Below, piece after piece: positions 16,678-23,019 of a DNA stretch of 23,019 nucleotides. A program made the position numbers and the translations under genes. The first letter of the stretch is position 1. Every line of letters begins with the position of its first letter. The notes below the pieces were generated by a model. That model did no database searches. It was not told the DNA's origin and saw only the letters and a list, made by a program, of their open reading frames with translations. Origin of the DNA: Clostridia bacterium (GTDB taxonomy: Bacteria > Bacillota_A > Clostridia > Christensenellales > Aristaeellaceae); NCBI GenBank assembly GCA_017525805.1, contig JAFXSH010000039.1, positions 1 through 23,019 on the forward strand. The letters are read 5' to 3'.

Positions 16678-18471
16678 TCATCCCTCATCTCCCGCAATGG
16701 AGGGCCTTTCGGGCATGATTTCGTTATACTGGTCGATCAGGGTTTCCAATTGGAGAAAATCGAAGGTCATTAAATCGTTATCAAGGAAAGCCTGCCATTC
16801 CCATTCCGGGCTGGGACGGGAATAATCAGTAAAGGTGAAGCGCCCGTTTTCCACCTCCGCCATCCAGGTCTGCGCGTCGGAGCAGAGCGTCAGCACCCAT
16901 TTCCCATCCAGAAATTCAAAGGTCATCCAAATATGGTTTTCCATGGGCACTTCATCCCAGGAAAGCGGGCCGTCGGGCATTTTCATATAATAATCCATCA
17001 AAATGGCGGGGCCGTCATGGTACGTTTCCAAATAGCAATGCTGAGGGAACGCTTCCCGGATAAATTCCGCGTCTTCCATATAGATGCGTAGGAAGGAAAG
17101 CCCTCCTTTTTCCTCGATGTATTCCAGCGTCCGAAAACCGTCGTCGTCCCAATCATAGGAATACCGGGGATCGTAGTATTCATCCGGCTCCCCGATGTCG
17201 GAAAAAGCGTCCGGGGCGGCGGTGCACAGAATATCCGCGTCCACCAGCACAAGCCAGTCCCCGTTTGACTGTACGCCGATGAGCCACGCCAGGTGATAAC
17301 CGTCCGAAAGGGGCGCGGGCAGCCCTTGCAGCGCTTCGTTCAGGCGGTCCGGGCAACTGTCCTCAAACGCATAGGAAGGGAAGCCGCAGGGGACGGAATA
17401 CCCGTCCCGGCCGAACGCTAAATCCTCCCGGCGAAACCAGCCCGTCCCGCCGTGTTCCCCGCCGCCGATCTGCAGCAGCACCCAATCGCCTTGTTCTTCT
17501 TTGACGCGTCCGAACAGCCGGGCATAGCAGGAGGCGATCACGGTTCCCTCCGGTTCGTCCCGCATTTCCGCGCCGTTCAGAGCGACGCAGGCCCAGCCCG
17601 CGGCGTCGATGGCGGCCAGCACACCGGCATTCGTCAGGGGCACAACGGACAAATCCATTTCCGTCAGGGACAGGGGAAATGCAGGCACGCCGGGATAAAG
17701 CTGGTTGCTGTTTTCATAGGAAACGCCGTCTCCCGCGTCCCAGACACAGCTGCCGTCAAAATCCCAGATACCTGTTCCCGTATTGATCCCGCTGATGCCC
17801 GGGGCGTCCCCGCCGCAATCCATATAAACCAATCCATTTTCGATCATCAGTTCAAGCTCGTTCCTGTAGGAATGGATCTCATTGAGATAAAAGTGCTTTT
17901 CCTGAACGGGGGACGAAAGCACGGCGTCATACGCCTGTCCGTTCCAGGAAGCGGCGCGGATGCTCTGTTTCCCCTCCCCGTTCACGGCGACGCCGATGAG
18001 CTTATCCGAAAATGCGCCCAAATTTTTCCAGTGTTCGTCGTCCTCCAGCATGAATTCCGCCAGCCAGGAGTTTTTTTCCACATCGATCCAATCCGCCAAG
18101 GCATAGGCGGCTTCCCCCGGGGTCAGCGCTTCGATTCTTTCGGCGGCCAGCGGTGACAGGGGCACCGGAGCCAGATCGATTTCGTCATAGCTGATTTCTT
18201 TCCCCTCCCACAAGGGATTGGTCAGCACATGCAGCATTTTTTGCACCAGCATGCCGTCCTCCACCCGGTAAAGGCCCACGCGCACATGCCACGCAAGTTC
18301 GTCGTTCCATCTGCCGGAACCGTAATGTGAAGTGAAGCTCACCTTCCACTCCGGGTAATCCTTCGCTACGTGGGAAAGCACCAGCGATTTTTCATCCGCC
18401 AATGCCGCCGACGCGCACAAGAGGGCCAGCATCACGATCATGATAATAACAGAAAAGCATTTGCTTTTCAT
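16678..18471 (-). CDS. Secreted protein of unknown function with SH3-like segment
   Basis: A 597-residue protein I do not recognise as a whole. Residues 1-25 are a signal peptide (KSKC, hydrophobic IIMIVMLALLCASAALA, likely cut before DEK). Around residues 290-355 is a stretch resembling bacterial SH3 domains (MRDEPEGTVIASCYARLFGRV, GDWVLLQIGG, GTGWFRREDL), a fold often used for cell-wall contact. The rest is acidic and rich in Trp, Tyr and Asp, as in exported proteins of this kind. I set the start at ATG 18471 because GGAGG lies eight bases upstream and this gives a clean signal peptide; an upstream in-frame ATG would overlap the preceding stop. It follows the WG-repeat gene by 20 bases, so the two form an operon. 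Location outside the membrane is likely; the function is unknown. Confidence 0.8.
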   Translation of the reverse strand: MKSKCFSVIIMIVMLALLCASAALADEKSLVLSHVAKDYPEWKVSFTSHYGSGRWNDELAWHVRVGLYRVEDGMLVQKMLHVLTNPLWEGKEISYDEIDLAPVPLSPLAAERIEALTPGEAAYALADWIDVEKNSWLAEFMLEDDEHWKNLGAFSDKLIGVAVNGEGKQSIRAASWNGQAYDAVLSSPVQEKHFYLNEIHSYRNELELMIENGLVYMDCGGDAPGISGINTGTGIWDFDGSCVWDAGDGVSYENSNQLYPGVPAFPLSLTEMDLSVVPLTNAGVLAAIDAAGWACVALNGAEMRDEPEGTVIASCYARLFGRVKEEQGDWVLLQIGGGEHGGTGWFRREDLAFGRDGYSVPCGFPSYAFEDSCPDRLNEALQGLPAPLSDGYHLAWLIGVQSNGDWLVLVDADILCTAAPDAFSDIGEPDEYYDPRYSYDWDDDGFRTLEYIEEKGGLSFLRIYMEDAEFIREAFPQHCYLETYHDGPAILMDYYMKMPDGPLSWDEVPMENHIWMTFEFLDGKWVLTLCSDAQTWMAEVENGRFTFTDYSRPSPEWEWQAFLDNDLMTFDFLQLETLIDQYNEIMPERPSIAGDEG

Positions 18472-18491
18472 CAATGATTCCTCCGCTTCAT

Positions 18492-19844
18492 TCAATAACG
18501 ATACAGTTCATTTCCTTCCCGATCCACAAAAATCACGTCGGGGTACAGGTCGATCCGGGCCAGGCCGTCCCGGAATTCCCGACAGTATCCATCCACCGGC
18601 GGGAAAGCCCACTCGCCGCGCTCGTCGATATAGCCTTCTTTTCCGGTGGCGATTTCCAACACATGAAACAGCCCTTCTGAGAATTCCTGACGCCGCTGGT
18701 GATCCTCCACCCAAAAGACGGGCGGAGTCAGGATTTCGCCCTTGTCGTTGAACAGGCCGATACCATAGCCGCCGTTGCCCGTCAATCGATCGGAATGAAC
18801 CTCATAAAACGCCACGCCGTTTTCTTTGAAATCGCCCACACCCTCCAGGCCCTCTATTTCAAGCCGGAACATTTCTTCGCCCGATTGATTCAGGAACACG
18901 ACGGGGCCGTTGTCCGGCGTGCCGCAGCGGATCAGGCCGTGAGAACAATACATATCGCTGTGATGGGCGTTGGCTTCGTCCCAGCGGACAAACGCGGTGC
19001 TGCCGTCCGGCGCGATCATGGCCCATTCGCCCGTTTGCAGCTTTACGCAGGCCAGTCCCTCGCTGAATGCGTAAGCCCACAAATACTGCGGTTCAATGAC
19101 CACGTTTCCGGCTGTGTCGATATAGCCGCATAAGTCTTTTGTGCTATCCCAAACGACCGCCAGGCCGTCATAAAACGTGCTGACGGCATAGCAGTTTTCG
19201 GGCAGCGGCACTTCGTTTCCCGGCCGGTCGATCAAAATCCACCCGTCTGCTGCCTTCGCGTCATAGGGCATCACCATGCAGTAATCCCCGGAAAAGTCCC
19301 GGCTGTCATCGGGGGAATATTGGCAGGGGATCACGATTTCCCCGGTGCTCCGGCGGACGAAGCCCAATTTCCCATCCACGGTGACGCGAATGTATTCCCT
19401 GTCGGTATGACCAGTCCAAACAATATGTACGTCATCATAAATCAGGCCGGAAAAAAAGCCGGAGGGGATATCGAAAAAGCCCTGCTTTTCTCCCTTCTTC
19501 CATCCCTGTACCACCAGATAAACGCCGTTATCCCGGCCGTTCGCCCAATCCCCGGAATCGGATACGGACAGGATATCTTCATACTCCGGCGGCAGGACCC
19601 ATTCTCCTTTGGCGTCGATGATACCGTACAGCCCACCCCACTCCTGACGGGCCAGGGCGTACCCGCCCCGGAAATCCTCGGCATAAGTGAACGTACCGGG
19701 GATCACCAGGTTTCCCTTACAGTCGATATACCCCCACAATCCGTTTTCATCCTTCACGGCGTACAGGGGTTTGCTTTCCTCCGCCAAGGCGGAAGTCACG
19801 ATCAGCAGCAGCGCGGCCAGGATGCAAAAGATTCTTTTCAGCAT
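18492..19844 (-). CDS. Secreted WG-repeat protein
   Basis: A 450-residue exported protein built of WG/KWG-type repeats. Residues 1-21 are a signal peptide (LKRIFCILAALLLIVTSALA). Several repeats of about 40-50 residues are visible, each with a pattern like GLWGYIDCKGNLVIPGTF, then FRGGYALARQE: for example LYGIIDAKGEWVLPPEYED, LCGYIDTAGNVVIEPQYL with FSEGLACVKL, and KEGYIDERGEWAFPPVDGY with FRDGLARI. Such repeats probably form a beta-propeller-like or solenoid binding surface; no enzyme motif is visible. AAAGGGG is nine bases before the ATG at 19844, which removes 15 residues of upstream open frame and leaves a proper signal peptide. It is the first gene of a pair with the SH3-like secreted protein. 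Ligand unknown. Confidence 0.87.
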   Translation of the reverse strand: MLKRIFCILAALLLIVTSALAEESKPLYAVKDENGLWGYIDCKGNLVIPGTFTYAEDFRGGYALARQEWGGLYGIIDAKGEWVLPPEYEDILSVSDSGDWANGRDNGVYLVVQGWKKGEKQGFFDIPSGFFSGLIYDDVHIVWTGHTDREYIRVTVDGKLGFVRRSTGEIVIPCQYSPDDSRDFSGDYCMVMPYDAKAADGWILIDRPGNEVPLPENCYAVSTFYDGLAVVWDSTKDLCGYIDTAGNVVIEPQYLWAYAFSEGLACVKLQTGEWAMIAPDGSTAFVRWDEANAHHSDMYCSHGLIRCGTPDNGPVVFLNQSGEEMFRLEIEGLEGVGDFKENGVAFYEVHSDRLTGNGGYGIGLFNDKGEILTPPVFWVEDHQRRQEFSEGLFHVLEIATGKEGYIDERGEWAFPPVDGYCREFRDGLARIDLYPDVIFVDREGNELYRY

Positions 19845-19878
19845 GGTATATTTCCCCTTTTGCTGTTGCGGTATAAAA

Positions 19879-19912
19879 ACGGTTTCCAAACAATATAACG
19901 AATGGAAACCGT
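19879..19912 (-). terminator. Terminator after the dihydrouridine synthase gene
   Basis: ACGGTTTCC and GGAAACCGT form a perfect 9-bp stem with a 16-base AT-rich loop; on the - strand the stem is followed directly by TTTT. It lies about 40 bases after the dus stop codon. Because it also sits just upstream of the WG-repeat gene, and its loop contains TATATT, an operator role is an alternative. Confidence 0.65.
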
Positions 19913-19950
19913 GATTTGTTACATCTTTTTTCCTTTTTCAGTTTTTTTCT

Positions 19951-20895
19951 TCACTCCGCCAGCAGCGACCGCAGCAGCCCTTCCACTTCTTCAAAAGAAC
20001 TCGCTAAGTTCACCTTGGTGCGCACCTGGGCGGAATTGCGGCGGCCCGCGGTGTACCAGGAAAAATGCTTGCGCATTTCCAATAAGGCGCTGCGCTCACC
20101 CTTCCATTCGGTCATTTCCCGGGCCTGGCGCATGGCGGTGTCGATCACCTGGGAAAAGGTCGGAGGCGTATAGGGCCGGTTCTCGATGGCGGCGCGGATT
20201 TCCGCGAACACCGAGGGATTGCCCAAGGTGCCGCGTCCGATAGCCAAGCCATCGCAGCCAGTAACGCGCAGGGCTTCCAGAGCCGTTTTCCCGTCCACAA
20301 TATCGCCGTTGGCAATGACAGGAATGGAAACAGCCCTTTTCACTTCCCCGATGGCTTCCCAGTCCGCTTTCCCGCTGTACTGCTGCATGCGGGTGCGGCC
20401 GTGGACGGTGAGGGCCGCCGCCCCGGCGCTTTCCAGCATTTTAGCAAATTCAACGGCGTTTTTGTGCTCCTCGTCCCAGCCTAAGCGCATTTTCACCGTC
20501 ACCGGCAGGCAGGTGGATTTGACCGTACTTTCCACGATGCGAAATGCCAGGTCCGGGTCCTTCATCAAAGCGCTGCCGCTCTGGCCCCCTACCACCTTCT
20601 GGGCGGGACAGCCCATGTTGAGATCGATGCCGGAAAACAGGCCCAGGTCCGTCAGCCGTTCCGCCGCCTGGGCGAAATATACCGGTTCGCTGCCGAAAAG
20701 CTGCACGGAAAGCAATCCTTCCTCCGGGAACCGGGCCAGCAGGAACCGGTAGGCGTTTCGATCTTTCGGCGCGGTCAGAAACCCCTGTGCGCTCACCATT
20801 TCCGTAGTGGCGCAGTCGCAGCCCTGTTCAAAACAAAGGCGGCGGAACACCTGATCCGTGATCCCCGCCATGGGCGCCAGCGATAAAGTTGTCAT
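19951..20895 (-). CDS. dus: tRNA-dihydrouridine synthase (DusB-like)
   Basis: A 314-residue FMN-dependent enzyme that reduces uridine to dihydrouridine in the D-loop of tRNA. The barrel begins with LSLAPMAGITDQVFRRLC; DLNMGCPAQKVVGGQSGSALMKD holds the catalytic Cys96. VTVKMRLGW, LTVHGRTRMQQYSGKADW, PVIANGDIVDG and DGLAIGRGTLGNP supply the FMN- and tRNA-binding positions. The C-terminal helical domain is present (FSWYTAGRRNSAQVRTKVNL). Length is normal for the family. The frame starts 10 bases after the stop of the upstream membrane-protein gene, with AGGGGGA before the ATG, so it is the second gene of that operon. The exact Dus subclass and target position are not certain from sequence. Confidence 0.94.
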   Translation of the reverse strand: MTTLSLAPMAGITDQVFRRLCFEQGCDCATTEMVSAQGFLTAPKDRNAYRFLLARFPEEGLLSVQLFGSEPVYFAQAAERLTDLGLFSGIDLNMGCPAQKVVGGQSGSALMKDPDLAFRIVESTVKSTCLPVTVKMRLGWDEEHKNAVEFAKMLESAGAAALTVHGRTRMQQYSGKADWEAIGEVKRAVSIPVIANGDIVDGKTALEALRVTGCDGLAIGRGTLGNPSVFAEIRAAIENRPYTPPTFSQVIDTAMRQAREMTEWKGERSALLEMRKHFSWYTAGRRNSAQVRTKVNLASSFEEVEGLLRSLLAE

Positions 20896-20905
20896 GATGA
20901 TCCCC

Positions 20906-21442
20906 CTACTCCTCGTTGATCACCCGCAGCACCGTCAGGTTGCGGATGCGCCATTGGTTGTTTTCCCTGCTGAGGAGCACGGAATATTGGGTGGTCTGCC
21001 ATTTGGGGGAAGACATGCTGATCCCAGCGGCGGCCGCCGCCTCCTTGGCGGAGGCTTTCAGCTTGCCGTCGATGGCTGGGATGCGCTCGGTGATGGTGGC
21101 AGTGGCCGTGTCCTCCCAGGGCCAGCACCAGAACCAGTCCAAGTTGATGCGGTGATCAAAGCCGGTGATATTATAATAATTCTGGTATGCGGACTGCCCG
21201 TTGCGGGCCTCGGCCAGCTGGGCGTCCCGCTCCAAATAGGCGGAGGAAAAATAGGGGGCCAAATTCTCGTCCGCCCCCATCATGATCACCTGGGCGCGCT
21301 TGGCCATGCCGTCCTTTAAAATAATATAGCTGTTGGTGGCGTTCATGGAAAAATAAAACGCCATGGTCATCAGCCCCAGCACGCACACCGCGATCAGCAG
21401 CCGGGTGGTCACGTACCAGATCAATCGCCGCAAATACTTCAC
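20906..21442 (-). CDS. Membrane-anchored protein of unknown function
   Basis: A protein of about 178 residues with one N-terminal membrane anchor (LLIAVCVLGLMTMAFYFSM) after a basic start (KYLRRLIWYVTTR). A soluble domain follows, with DGMAKRAQVIMMG, YYNITGFDHRINLDWFWCW and the C-terminal QYSVLLSRENNQWRIRNLTVL, which resembles the end of small export-associated beta-rich domains. I do not recognise a family. I chose a GTG start at 21442 because GGAGG lies five bases upstream. An ATG at 21493 is in frame, lacks any ribosome binding site, and would add 17 residues; the longest frame starts upstream of the promoter and is unlikely. It is the first gene of an operon with dus. The order may reflect simple co-transcription. 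Confidence 0.7.
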   Translation of the reverse strand: MKYLRRLIWYVTTRLLIAVCVLGLMTMAFYFSMNATNSYIILKDGMAKRAQVIMMGADENLAPYFSSAYLERDAQLAEARNGQSAYQNYYNITGFDHRINLDWFWCWPWEDTATATITERIPAIDGKLKASAKEAAAAAGISMSSPKWQTTQYSVLLSRENNQWRIRNLTVLRVINEE

Positions 21443-21510
21443 TGCCGCCTCCGAAAAAAATGCTCTGTTCCGCAACGCTCGGCGTGCTCCCATTCGGAGC
21501 CCGCCGAGAC

Positions 21511-21527
21511 GGAAAGCTTCGCTTTCC
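21511..21527 (-). other. Hairpin in the leader of the membrane-protein/dus operon
   Basis: GGAAAGC and GCTTTCC form a 7-bp stem with a 3-base loop just after the predicted transcript start. It could stabilise the 5' end of the mRNA. It lies upstream of both candidate start codons, nearer the ATG at 21493. Confidence 0.4.
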
Positions 21528-21532
21528 TCGTT

Positions 21533-21562
21533 ATTATACCATATCCGGCACTTCTTTGTCAT
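21533..21562 (-). promoter_or_regulatory. Promoter of the membrane-protein/dus operon
   Basis: On the - strand ATGACA (21562-21557, one mismatch to consensus) and perfect TATAAT (21538-21533) are 18 bases apart, with extended TGG before the -10. Transcription would begin near 21526, downstream of the first in-frame ATG codons, which therefore cannot be used. Confidence 0.75.
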
Positions 21563-21736
21563 CCCCATGGTTGACTGTGCCAGGAATAACGGGGCTCCCG
21601 TAAATGTAACGGACTGCCTACGCTCATTCTTCCCCTTGTAGAATCGGATGTGGTATTTGGTTTGTATTTTCATACTTGAGAAAAAAGTATTTATTACGTT
21701 TCTGTAATATTTTCAACACACGTTTTTCACATTTTT

Positions 21737-22064
21737 CGTGGATAAAAGACTGAAAAATGTGTGGACAAACCCGCAAATCCTGCGCAAACCCCTGTGGATA
21801 ACTTGAAATTCTGCAAAAGTTATCCACAATCGCCTGCCGAAAACCCGGCAGAATCGGGGTTTCAGCCTCCTTTTCTGTGGATAACTCTGTGGATAATGTG
21901 GAAAATCCGTTTTTTCCCACGATGCCGTATAAAAACATCCTCCTCTACATGATCCGCCCCTGTCCACCCCAGCAAATACAGCCTTTATTTCAAAAGCTAA
22001 GAAATATTACTGTATATTTATTCATTCGTAAATCAAATTGCCTGTGGATAACCCCTGGGGATAA
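21737..22064. promoter_or_regulatory. Cluster of DnaA boxes (candidate origin or DnaA-binding locus)
   Basis: Five perfect DnaA boxes (TTATCCACA or its complement) lie in about 260 bases: 21793-21801, 21820-21828, 21876-21884, 21888-21896 and 22043-22051. Three one-mismatch boxes lie at 21737-21745, 21760-21768 and 22056-22064. All but the one at 21820 point the same way. Two tandem pairs stand out: 21876-21896 and 22043-22064. The second pair borders an AT-rich stretch (about 21984-22041, roughly four fifths A+T) that could be an unwinding region. The whole gap from 21563 to 22146 has no gene. No dnaA, dnaN or rpmH is in the window. DnaA binding here is nearly certain from the motif density; whether it is oriC is open. 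Confidence 0.85.
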
Positions 22065-22146
22065 CTGCCGGGAAAAGTTCAAACTTTTTTGATTTGACAT
22101 CATATCCGTCCTGTTCCTTCCATATGCTGGACGGGGAGGAGAGGTT

Positions 22147-22860
22147 ATGAACAGAAAATTGGCCAGTCGGTTATGCCTTTTGGGGATATTTTTTTGCTGC
22201 GTGATCCTGGTAGCCGCCGGTCCCCGTCCCGCGCGGCCAGCCGTTCCGGCACGCCCGGCCCAGAATGCGGAAACCGGGGTGCTTACCGGCAAAGTGATCC
22301 TGGTAGACGCCGGGCACGGGGGCACAGACGGCGGGGCCCGGGCAAAGGACTCCGGAACATGGGAAAAGGAATTAAACCTACGAACGGCCCTTGCTTTGAA
22401 AAGCCTGCTGGAAGCGGACGGAGCGAAAGTTATCATGACCCGGGAAACAGATACGCAGTACAGCGAAAACAAACGGGCCGATTTAACGGCCCGCCTGGAC
22501 CTGGCGCGGGAGAACGGCGCGGATATGGTAATCAGCATCCACATGAACGAATATCGCACCCGCAGGGTATCCGGCCCGCAGGTGTTCTACCGTGCGGGTC
22601 AGGAGGACAGCCGCCTGCTGGCGGGCTGCGTCCAGGAGGCCTTGATCAGGGTTCTGAACCCCGCGAAAAAACGCGCCGCCATGGCGGGCGATTATTTTAT
22701 TCTGTCTCTCGATATCCCCTCTGTGCTGGTGGAATGTGGCTTTCTTTCCAACGCCGCCGAAGAAGCCCTGCTGCTCACCCCGGAATACCGGGAGAAAGTA
22801 GCCCAGGCCATTCGGGACGGAATTGTGGAATACTATGCGCTGAAAGAAAAACAGCTTTGA
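22147..22860 (+). CDS. cwlD: N-acetylmuramoyl-L-alanine amidase CwlD (spore cortex)
   Basis: A 237-residue Amidase_3 enzyme, the same length as Bacillus CwlD, which removes the peptide from muramic acid so that muramic-delta-lactam can form in the spore cortex. An N-terminal hydrophobic segment (residues 9-24) is a signal peptide or anchor, and a Pro/Ala/Arg-rich linker follows. The catalytic domain has His57 in VDAGHGGTDGG, Glu73 in WEKELNL and His132 in SIHMN as zinc ligands, and Glu196 in VLVECGFLSN as catalytic acid/base. GGGGAGGAGAG lies just before the ATG. It stands alone, convergent with the rRNA operon, beside the DnaA-box cluster. Other Amidase_3 enzymes are the alternative, but length, lack of repeats and the MTRETD and ECGFLSN signatures favour CwlD. 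Confidence 0.87.
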   Translation: MNRKLASRLCLLGIFFCCVILVAAGPRPARPAVPARPAQNAETGVLTGKVILVDAGHGGTDGGARAKDSGTWEKELNLRTALALKSLLEADGAKVIMTRETDTQYSENKRADLTARLDLARENGADMVISIHMNEYRTRRVSGPQVFYRAGQEDSRLLAGCVQEALIRVLNPAKKRAAMAGDYFILSLDIPSVLVECGFLSNAAEEALLLTPEYREKVAQAIRDGIVEYYALKEKQL

Positions 22861-22880
22861 TCTCTGTACCTTATTGTTGC

Positions 22881-22913
22881 AAAAAAAGAAGCAATCCTTT
22901 TATGGATTGCTTC
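22881..22913 (-). terminator. Rho-independent terminator of the rRNA operon
   Basis: On the - strand GAAGCAATCC, a 6-base loop and GGATTGCTTC form a perfect 10-bp stem followed directly by seven T residues. It lies a few bases after the 3' end of the 5S rRNA gene. There is no T tract on the + strand side, so it is not a clear terminator for cwlD. Confidence 0.93.
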
Positions 22914-22920
22914 AAATGGA

Positions 22921-23019
22921 ATCCGGCGGCGACCTACTCTCCCGGGCCGTGTCCAGCCAAGTACCATCGGCGCTGAAGGTCTTAACTTCTGTGTTCGGTA
23001 TGGGAACAGGTGGAACCCC
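22921..23019 (-). rRNA. rrf: 5S ribosomal RNA, 3' part (5' end beyond window)
   Basis: On the - strand the sequence reads CACCTGTTCCCATACCGAAC, then ACAGAAGTTAAG, CAGCGCCGATGGTACTTGG and GGGAGAGTAGGTCGCCGCC, the conserved order of bacterial 5S rRNA. About the first 15-20 bases lie beyond the window edge. The 3' end is set at about 22921 from the GCGGCG complement that should pair with the missing 5' end. The terminator follows immediately. The 23S and 16S genes are expected to the right of the window. Confidence 0.95.

Noticed and set aside
21737..22064. Interpretation of the TGTGGATAA copies as a CRISPR or iteron array
   Set aside because: Spacing is irregular, there are no uniform spacers, no Cas or plasmid Rep gene is present, and the motif is exactly the DnaA box.
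22094..22128. Promoter for cwlD from TTGACA at 22094
   Set aside because: A perfect TTGACA is present, but the only -10-like hexamer (TATGCT at 22123) is 23 bases away, too far for a sigma-A promoter. A sporulation sigma factor may be used instead, but I could not identify its motif with confidence.
1..23019. tRNA genes and CRISPR arrays
   Set aside because: I looked for TTCGAAT-type T-loop motifs and regular repeat-spacer patterns on both strands and found none with supporting structure.

Overview
The window looks like chromosome of an uncultured or gut-associated spore-forming Clostridia-type Firmicute. Evidence: strong GGAGG-type ribosome binding sites, sigma-A type promoters with extended -10 (TGn) elements, a CwlD-type spore-cortex amidase, a UPF0371/DUF1846 protein, a Tn4451/Tn5397-style mobilisable element, and carbohydrate-active enzymes suited to host glycans. 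Most of the window is fairly GC-rich. Two stretches (the element at 1-4300 and one gene at 12.4-14.1 kb) are visibly more AT-rich. Species cannot be named from this sequence.

Layout. (1) 1-4296, + strand: the right end of an integrative mobilisable element, with the 3' part of a MobA/MobL relaxase, a small TnpW-like protein, a complete large serine recombinase, and a second large serine recombinase that has lost its whole catalytic domain. (2) 4356-8607, - strand: a two-gene glycan operon, GH130 phosphorylase then GH38 alpha-mannosidase, separated by a palindromic intergenic repeat. This pair fits stepwise trimming and phosphorolysis of the N-glycan core (inference). (3) 8795-12238, + strand: DUF1846 protein, then an operon of a degenerate response-regulator-like protein and an SPFH/Band-7 protein with a C-terminal zinc ribbon, closed by a strong terminator. 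(4) 12397-14325: an AT-rich stretch bounded by a 14-bp direct repeat and carrying one - strand gene for a probable PD-(D/E)XK-type nuclease. (5) 14371-16589, - strand: GH29 alpha-L-fucosidase followed by an EamA/DMT transporter, from a near-consensus promoter. (6) 16678-19844, - strand: two secreted proteins, a WG-repeat protein and a protein with an SH3-like segment. (7) 19951-21442, - strand: a small membrane-anchored protein of unknown function and a tRNA-dihydrouridine synthase. (8) 21737-22064: a gene-free cluster of DnaA boxes with flanking AT-rich DNA. (9) 22147-22860, +: cwlD. (10) 22881-23019, -: terminator and 3' part of a 5S rRNA gene, i.e. the end of an rRNA operon.

How the parts work together. 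The GH38, GH130 and GH29 enzymes all lack signal peptides and would act in the cytoplasm on imported oligosaccharides. Together they cover alpha-mannose, core beta-mannosyl-GlcNAc and fucose, the components of N-glycans. No importer for these sugars is in the window. The most notable non-coding feature is the DnaA-box cluster beside the rRNA operon: no dnaA or dnaN is present, and the rRNA would be transcribed toward the cluster, so it may be a DnaA-titration or regulatory locus rather than the origin. The most notable coding unknowns are the isolated nuclease gene in its repeat-bounded island and the pseudo-receiver/SPFH operon.
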